From assembly GCA_041753575.1 (NCBI GenBank), contig JBGSUA010000224.1, positions 1 to 38,061 on the forward strand: 38,061 nt of DNA, in the 5' to 3' direction. Below are positions 33,374 to 38,061 of the stretch, piece after piece. This stretch comes from CG2-30-51-40 sp041753575 (GTDB lineage: Bacteria; Desulfobacterota; DSM-4660; Desulfatiglandales; Desulfatiglandaceae). Each line of letters begins with the position of its first letter. The stretch's first letter is position 1. Under the pieces are notes generated by a model. The model made no database searches. It was not told the origin of the DNA and saw only the letters and a list, made by a program, of their open reading frames with translations. The position numbers and the translations under genes are program-made.

Positions 33374-36300
33374 CTACGCCACCACCCGCTCGGTGGTGGC
33401 GATCGCATACATCTGCCCGGCCTCGTTCATCAAAGCGGTGGAGATGATCGAGACCTCCATGATCTTGCCCGTCTTGGTGAGGCGTTGCGTGCGATACGCC
33501 TCCAGAACGTTCGCTTGGCTAAGCTGATGCACCTTGGCTAACGCATCCGCCCTCAGTTCCACGGGTATCCGGTCTTGGATGTTCATGGCCAGCGCCTCGG
33601 CTTCACTCCATCCATACGCCCGGACGGCGCCGGGATTCCAGGCAGTGATGCGGCCGGCCAGATCCTGCACGCTAATAGCGTCGTGGGCGTCGGCCAGCAC
33701 TACCGCCAGGCGGGACAGACCGTTGGCTTTCCGCAGCGACTCCCGCGTCTGCACCATCTCCGTGATGTCCACGAAGGTGATCACCGCGCCCTCGATGACG
33801 TTGTCGATCGTGCGGTAGGGCAAGATGCGCATGGCGTACCACTTGCCGTCCACGGTCTGCACCTGCGCCTCTTTTGGGGTCAGGGTGTCCAGCACTGCCT
33901 GCACATCCTTCGCGAGGTGGTCATAGCCTTTCAGATTGGAGACGATGTGGCCCACAGGCCGCCCAACATCGGTGAGAATCAGATTGATGAGGCGGGTGGC
34001 GGCAGGGGTGAAGCGCAGGATGCGCAACTGGCGATCGACAAAGACGGTGGCGATGCCCGTGCCGGCCAGCAGGTTGTTCATGTCGTTGTTTGCCCGCGAA
34101 AGATCCGCCACCTTGGTCTGCAGTTCGGCGTTGACCGTGGCCAGTTCCTCGTTGACCGATTGCAGTTCCTCCTTGGAGGTTTCCAGTTCCTCGTTGGTGG
34201 ACTGCAATTCCTCGTTTACCGACTGCATCTCTTCGTTGGAGGATTTGAGTTCCTCGTTCGAGGTCTCCAGCTCCTCATTCGCGGTCTGGAGGTATTCTTC
34301 CTTTGCGCGCAACTCCTGTTTGAGCGCCGTGATCTGCGCATCGTCCGGCGGTTCCCCTCTGACCTCTGACCTCTGACCTCTGACCTCTGACCTCTGACCT
34401 CTGACCTCCGGTTCCTCCGGCGCGTCCTGCAGGATGACCAGGAACAGGGGCGTCTCGGCCGGCGCGGCGGGCTTGCCCTGCGCCAGTGAAGCCAGGCTCG
34501 AAGCCACCGGCCGTACGGTCAGGTTGACCGTGGAAAAGTCGCCGTTGGTCTTGACACGCAGGCCTGGGCATCGCACGGTTTCCAGGGTTCCTGCGGCCTT
34601 GTGCAGGGCCATTACCAAATCGCGCTTCAGTCCTTCACGGGCCATCTTGAGGATGTTGCTCACCCCGACCTCGCCCGGTGCCGGTTCGAGATAAAGGCCG
34701 GTCCGGCCGTGCAGATAGAGGATGTCGCCCCCGGCCGTGACCAGCGCGCCGGCAAGAACGACCTCTTGCAACAGCGCGGTTTCGGTCAGCTCGCGCAGCG
34801 GCAGATTAGCAGGCGTAGGCATCCTGGCGCCGGGCCGCGCCACTGCATCTTCCATCGCCGTCATGGGCGGCAGGAACCGGCCCAGGGCTGCGCGCTGCAT
34901 GCCGTGGAAGTCTTCCTTGCGCTGGAAAATCCTGGCCTTGCGGTCTAGCACGGTAAAGAGGTCCGTGTGCTCGCCCACGGTCTCGGAGGTGCCCAGGAAG
35001 AGAAAGCCGCCCGGGTTGAGCGCGTAGTGGAACAGGGGAATCAGCTTCTTCTGCAATTCACCGCCCATATAGATCAGCAGGTTGCGGCAACTGATCAGGT
35101 CGAGCTTGGAAAAGGGCGGGTCTTTGATGACGTCCTGCTCGGAGAAGATCAGCAGCTCCCGAATGTTCTTGTGAATGCGGTAGGCGGGCGCATTGCCGTC
35201 CGCGCCTTCGGGTTCGGGCGCGAAAAAGCGCGCCAGCCGCTCCGGCGTGAGGTCGGCGCTGATGCTGGCCGGATAGATGCCGACGCGGGCGGCGGCCACG
35301 GCCTGGCTGTCGATGTCGGTGGCAAAGACCTGAAGCTTGAAGCTCTGCCTTTGCTCCTCCAGGCGCTCCTGCAGGAGGAAGGCCAGGGAATAGGCCTCCT
35401 CGCCGCTGGAGCAGCCCGGCGCCCAGACACGGATTTTCGCGCCCGCCGGCCGGCCGGCAAAGAGATTGGGGATGACCTGCTCCTCGAGGGCCGTAAAGGC
35501 CACCGGATCACGGAAGAAACTGGTCACGCCGATCAGCATGTCGCGGAAGAGCGCCTCCGTTTCCGCCGGCGTGGCCTGCATGAACTTGACATAGCCGTCT
35601 ATGGTTTCGATCTGGTGAACGGCCATGCGCCGCTCGATACGTCGCTGGATGGTGGAGGGCTTGTATTGGGAAAAGTCGTGGCCCACCTGGCTGCGCAGGA
35701 GGACGAAGATCTTATTCAACGCGTTCTCGGCCTTTGGGGTCGGCGCGGCGGCCCTGGGAGGATGGCCGAAGGCGTGGGCCGCAAAGGCGATGAGCTGGGC
35801 CGGCATCTCGGCCGGGGGCAGCTCGAAGTCCACGAGCCCCGTGGCGATGGCGCTGCGAGGCATACCGTCGTACTCGGTGGATGCGGGATTCTGGGCCATG
35901 ACCATGCCGCCCTCGCCCTTGATGGCGCGCACGCCAAGCGTCCCGTCGCTGCCTGTGCCCGAGAGCACGATGCCGATGGCCCGCTCTCGCTGGTCCTGGG
36001 CCAGGGAGCGGAAGAAGAAATCAATGGGCAGACGCTGACCGCGTGGGGCGGAAGGCTCCAGCAGTTGCAGGGCTCCGTTCAGAAAGGCCATGTCCCGGCC
36101 CGGCGGGATGATGTAGGCGCAGTTGGGAAGCACCGCCATGCCGTCCTCGACCTCGAAGACCTGCATGCGGGTGTAGCGCCGGATCAAGTCGGCTAGGATG
36201 CTCTTATGGTCGGGGGCCAGGTGCTGCACGAGCACAAAGGCCATGCCGGGGTCCCCGAGGGCGGGCATGCCGGAGAAAAAGGCCTCGAAAGCCGCCAGTC

Positions 36301-36475
36301 CGCCGGCGGATGCGCCGATGCCCACGATGGGAAAGCGGCGGGGTGGGGTTGCCGCGGAGATACCGGCGAAAGTCTCAACAGCCTGTGTCGGATTCTCGGC
36401 CGGCGCATGGCCGGTTCCCTTGGCATCACTGGGAGTACCAGCCGCTTTCGATTTGCTGTTCTTTTTGTTTGTCAT
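33374..36475 (-). CDS. CheB-CheR fusion with coiled coil and PAS domains
   Basis: 1033 residues. CheB-type methylesterase at about 48-235 with catalytic Ser56 (GASAGG), His85 (VQHLAPDH) and Asp177 (GTGSDG), but no receiver domain. CheR methyltransferase at about 265-510 with IQRRIERRM and the SAM-loop VWAPGCSSGEEAYS. Then a weak PAS region, a short QRSEVRG repeat (about 690-706), a long coiled coil of NEELQSTNEELETS-type heptads (about 715-805), and PAS domains at about 810-925 and 930-1030. The protein ends in the last PAS. No chemoreceptor or flagellar gene is nearby, so it probably works with the hybrid kinase next to it. GAGGAA precedes ATG 36475. Confidence 0.95.
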   Translation of the reverse strand: MTNKKNSKSKAAGTPSDAKGTGHAPAENPTQAVETFAGISAATPPRRFPIVGIGASAGGLAAFEAFFSGMPALGDPGMAFVLVQHLAPDHKSILADLIRRYTRMQVFEVEDGMAVLPNCAYIIPPGRDMAFLNGALQLLEPSAPRGQRLPIDFFFRSLAQDQRERAIGIVLSGTGSDGTLGVRAIKGEGGMVMAQNPASTEYDGMPRSAIATGLVDFELPPAEMPAQLIAFAAHAFGHPPRAAAPTPKAENALNKIFVLLRSQVGHDFSQYKPSTIQRRIERRMAVHQIETIDGYVKFMQATPAETEALFRDMLIGVTSFFRDPVAFTALEEQVIPNLFAGRPAGAKIRVWAPGCSSGEEAYSLAFLLQERLEEQRQSFKLQVFATDIDSQAVAAARVGIYPASISADLTPERLARFFAPEPEGADGNAPAYRIHKNIRELLIFSEQDVIKDPPFSKLDLISCRNLLIYMGGELQKKLIPLFHYALNPGGFLFLGTSETVGEHTDLFTVLDRKARIFQRKEDFHGMQRAALGRFLPPMTAMEDAVARPGARMPTPANLPLRELTETALLQEVVLAGALVTAGGDILYLHGRTGLYLEPAPGEVGVSNILKMAREGLKRDLVMALHKAAGTLETVRCPGLRVKTNGDFSTVNLTVRPVASSLASLAQGKPAAPAETPLFLVILQDAPEEPEVRGQRSEVRGQRSEVRGEPPDDAQITALKQELRAKEEYLQTANEELETSNEELKSSNEEMQSVNEELQSTNEELETSKEELQSVNEELATVNAELQTKVADLSRANNDMNNLLAGTGIATVFVDRQLRILRFTPAATRLINLILTDVGRPVGHIVSNLKGYDHLAKDVQAVLDTLTPKEAQVQTVDGKWYAMRILPYRTIDNVIEGAVITFVDITEMVQTRESLRKANGLSRLAVVLADAHDAISVQDLAGRITAWNPGAVRAYGWSEAEALAMNIQDRIPVELRADALAKVHQLSQANVLEAYRTQRLTKTGKIMEVSIISTALMNEAGQMYAIATTERVVA
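34357..34405. repeat. Seven perfect tandem copies of the heptanucleotide CTCTGAC inside the CheB-CheR gene
   Basis: The seven-base unit is repeated exactly seven times without error. It encodes repeats of Q-R-S-E-V-R-G every 21 bases. It lies between the CheR half and the coiled coil. Because 7 is not a multiple of 3, gain or loss of one unit shifts the frame. Confidence 0.9.
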
Positions 36476-36632
36476 GCTGTATTCCTCAACCCGTAAGGCC
36501 CCTTTTAAGGAATCCTGCGGTTCGTGGCATGTACCTTCCCATGCACCATATCGTCGGCATTTTTGAGACCGATAGTTATTATTCGCCTTATTAAGTTTGC
36601 CTCTTGCCCCCTAATGCGAGGCATCAGCGGGC

Positions 36633-37120
36633 GCGCGCTTTTTGCGATCCGCTGGATGCCTTGGTGTACGCCCGTCACGGGCGTGAACTCATGGGGTGAA
36701 AGTCCCCTGTATGTGAATCCGGTTAATTTGTTGAACATATTAATTAAAATACTAGCCGAAGGCAAGGGCGATGTCGTGAGGCATTGTCCGAAGGAAACCT
36801 GAGTGCAAACCCATGAGCCAAGCCTGTCCCGGACCTGATCCGGGAAATAGAAACGATGTATAAGGCCCAGTCTCCGGGTAAGTCAGCATGACATGACAAA
36901 GCCCGGGATTCTTGAGACGTGGAGGTGTGCTCGAACCATGGCTACTCAGACAGGCATGACAAATAAATGGCCTAAGCAACAAGGGCTTCTGTCTGTCAAA
37001 GAGCTGTGGGTGAACATTCATTACCCGACTAAGGTCAGGTCAACTCTGTGAAGCGCCTGGTGCGGACCCGCATGCCAGATGGTGTGGGGAGGGGGAGTTA
37101 ATCACTCCCCTTTACCCGAT
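36633..37120 (+). mobile_element. ORF-less group II intron, copy 3, with domains V and VI
   Basis: About 490 bp. The 5' part has the GGGGTGAAAGTCCCC hairpin typical of group II intron domain I, then the core shared with copies 1 and 2 (36752-36910). Near the 3' end a domain V is seen at about 37050-37094: an AGC start, stem CTGG-TGCG closed by a GACC loop, CGCA, a two-base TG bulge and CCAG. Domain VI is GGGGAGT-TAATC-ACTCCCC, and the end is ACCCGAT. No reverse transcriptase is encoded, so it would need one in trans or is dead. A 25-base insert with a CCCGGA/TCCGGG hairpin interrupts the core. The exact 5' end is approximate. Confidence 0.65.
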
Positions 37121-37133
37121 TAGGCGATTTGTC

Positions 37134-37646
37134 TTAATCGAGAAATATCAATTTGCTCGTATCAAAACCTGATGTTGCTGCTTTTTCTATGAGAAGACTT
37201 TTTATGTCATTTCCTATCGTTGGGCTTCTGGCCAGAATCCATAAATAAGATTTGTCAGGGCCGCATACCAGTGAATATTGATAATTTTCATGGTCAAGTC
37301 CGAAAACGATATAAGAACCATAGAAAGGGCCAAAGAAAGAAACCTTCAGGTAACCCTTATCTGTTCCTTTTACAAAATAAGCCTTTCCCTCGGCCTCTTT
37401 CCATGAATTTTTCTCAGCAGAGTAACCGCGATTTAATACTCTGACACCACCGTCATCCCTCAAACTGTAATCTGCTGTTATTCGGGTCAACCCTCGCTCA
37501 AATGAATGATCCAGCCTCGCAATTTCGTACCACTTACCCAGATATTTTTCTATCTTGAAGTTATCGACAGGGTGCATATTTTCGGGTATCCCAAGACACC
37601 CCATCAAGAATAAAACCAATACGATCGATATTTTTTTCATCTCCAT
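37134..37646 (-). CDS. blc: Blc-type outer-membrane lipocalin
   Basis: 170 residues, the normal length for bacterial lipocalin Blc. The signal peptide ends in a good lipobox FLMGC (Cys17). The lipocalin G-x-W motif is Gly37-x-Trp39 (YLGKWYEIARLD), followed by later conserved segments FFGPFYGSYIVFGLD and YLWILARSP. Blc is an outer-membrane lipoprotein that binds lysophospholipids and fatty acids and helps in envelope stress. ATG 37646 or ATG 37640 may start it; both have weak ribosome sites. The stop lies 13 bp from the end of the group II intron copy. Confidence 0.92.
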   Translation of the reverse strand: MEMKKISIVLVLFLMGCLGIPENMHPVDNFKIEKYLGKWYEIARLDHSFERGLTRITADYSLRDDGGVRVLNRGYSAEKNSWKEAEGKAYFVKGTDKGYLKVSFFGPFYGSYIVFGLDHENYQYSLVCGPDKSYLWILARSPTIGNDIKSLLIEKAATSGFDTSKLIFLD

Positions 37647-37660
37647 TTTTCTCTATGAAG

Positions 37661-37715
37661 CCTAATCGCGGCGTTGACGAAGTCAGCGCCGCGATTAGGC
37701 GCGACGCAGTCGCGC
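37661..37715. repeat. Two adjacent palindromes upstream of an IS110 copy
   Basis: The first (37661-37699) has perfect 13-bp arms CCTAATCGCGGCG/CGCCGCGATTAGG and, inside, TGAC-GAA-GTCA, making one stem of about 18 pairs with a GAA loop. The second (37699-37715) is GCGCGAC-GCA-GTCGCGC. Both are loose of any T-run, so they look like REP-type palindromes rather than terminators. Confidence 0.75.
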
Positions 37716-37765
37716 GGAACGTGCATCTCACCAGCCGCGGTTTTTATGCGGTCTGGTGCAGGTGT

Positions 37766-38061
37766 TTGATACTATTTAAGGCCTCCTCCTGAGGCACGAT
37801 AAAATGCCTTTTGATAAAATCACATTTCAAACCAGAGGAGGAAGCCGTATGAGATTCTACACCAAACAGCACCAATCTTATTGCGGAATCGATCTTCATG
37901 CCAGAAAAATGTATCTCTGTATCCTGGATCAAACGGGAGAGATCAGATTGCACCGGAACATTAATACCGACTCCGAGGTCTTTCTCAATGCTGTAGAGCC
38001 CTTCAGGGAAGACATTGTCGTAGCTGTCGAGTGCATGTTCACCTGGTACTGGATAGCTGAC
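37766..38061 (+). mobile_element. IS110-family insertion sequence, left end (cut by window edge)
   Basis: The start is set by where the match with the remnant at 27974 begins (TTGATACT). The non-coding 80 bp with AAGGCCTCCTCCT and the gene from 37849 are shared. IS110 elements lack long terminal inverted repeats, so the end is only approximate. Confidence 0.75.
37849..38061 (+). CDS. IS110-family DEDD transposase, N-terminal part
   Basis: Open from ATG 37849 (AGGAGG eight bases upstream) to the window end, 71 codons. After MRFYTKQHQ it reads YCGIDLHARKMYLCILDQTG, the first conserved strand of the IS110 RuvC-like domain, with the first catalytic Asp in GIDLHA. The next conserved acid appears in VVAVECMF, where the family has an E-x-x. 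It is intact so far as seen. Confidence 0.88.
   Translation, partial: MRFYTKQHQSYCGIDLHARKMYLCILDQTGEIRLHRNINTDSEVFLNAVEPFREDIVVAVECMFTWYWIAD

Noticed and set aside
34967..36196. 409-residue open frame on the plus strand
   Set aside because: Antisense shadow of the CheB-CheR gene; His-, Arg- and Gly-rich composition without a fold.
1..38061. CRISPR array, tRNA or rRNA genes
   Set aside because: No regularly spaced direct repeats with spacers and no cloverleaf or rRNA sequence were recognised by eye; a tRNA scan would settle this.

Overview
The window looks like a chromosomal segment of an anaerobic, metabolically versatile Desulfobacterota (former deltaproteobacterial, Syntrophobacter/Desulfatiglans-like) bacterium. 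This is an inference from gene content: a TRAP transporter, CoA-ester enzymes, a molybdenum hydroxylase, SpoIIE/RsbW/STAS signalling, PAS-rich kinases and many short repeats. No rRNA or tRNA gene was seen, so the taxonomy is not proven.

Layout. 1-2544 (+): the end of a TRAP uptake operon (DctP C-terminus, DctQ, DctM). 2693-5805: stand-alone genes for an MBL-fold hydrolase (+), a BioB-like radical SAM protein (-) and a two-CBS protein (+). 5970-8772 (-): a GNAT-like protein with an unusual acyl-CoA dehydrogenase. 9066-13377 (-): envelope or secreted proteins (ChaN-like, lipoprotein, LysM, YpfJ-type zinc peptidase, YebE/DUF533, a small exported protein). 13531-13682: a MITE-like repeat.

13754-24931 (-) is the most interesting part: ten tightly packed genes, apparently one operon behind a good sigma70 promoter at 25034-25062. 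In transcription order they encode a degenerate RsbW-like domain fused to a GNAT-like domain, a HisC-type aminotransferase, the three subunits of a molybdenum hydroxylase, an MFS transporter, a second GNAT-like protein, a STAS antagonist, an intact RsbW-type kinase and a dCache-HAMP-SpoIIE phosphatase. The full partner-switching set is present, but no sigma factor is. The fused protein has lost the ATP-binding residues and could be a binding output instead of a kinase. I propose a ligand-sensing partner switch that controls a transport/oxidation/transamination pathway through GNAT-like proteins. The third member of that GNAT-like family sits at 5970-7004.

25190-27873 (-): an enoyl-CoA hydratase, and an acetyl-CoA hydrolase/CoA-transferase preceded by an overlapping 49-codon ORF that looks like the N-terminus of a nuclease-like family. 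27974-29600 is a gene graveyard: an IS110 remnant, a broken VapB antitoxin, a frameshifted ybaK and a group II intron fragment, with one intact exported protein. 29844-36475 (-): a visibly GC-richer two-gene sensory island (multi-PAS/GAF hybrid histidine kinase and CheB-CheR-PAS fusion) lying between two same-direction group II intron copies. 36633-37120: an intron copy that keeps domains V and VI but has no ORF. 37134-37646 (-): a Blc-type lipocalin. 37661-37715: two strong palindromes. 37849-end (+): the start of an IS110-family transposase.
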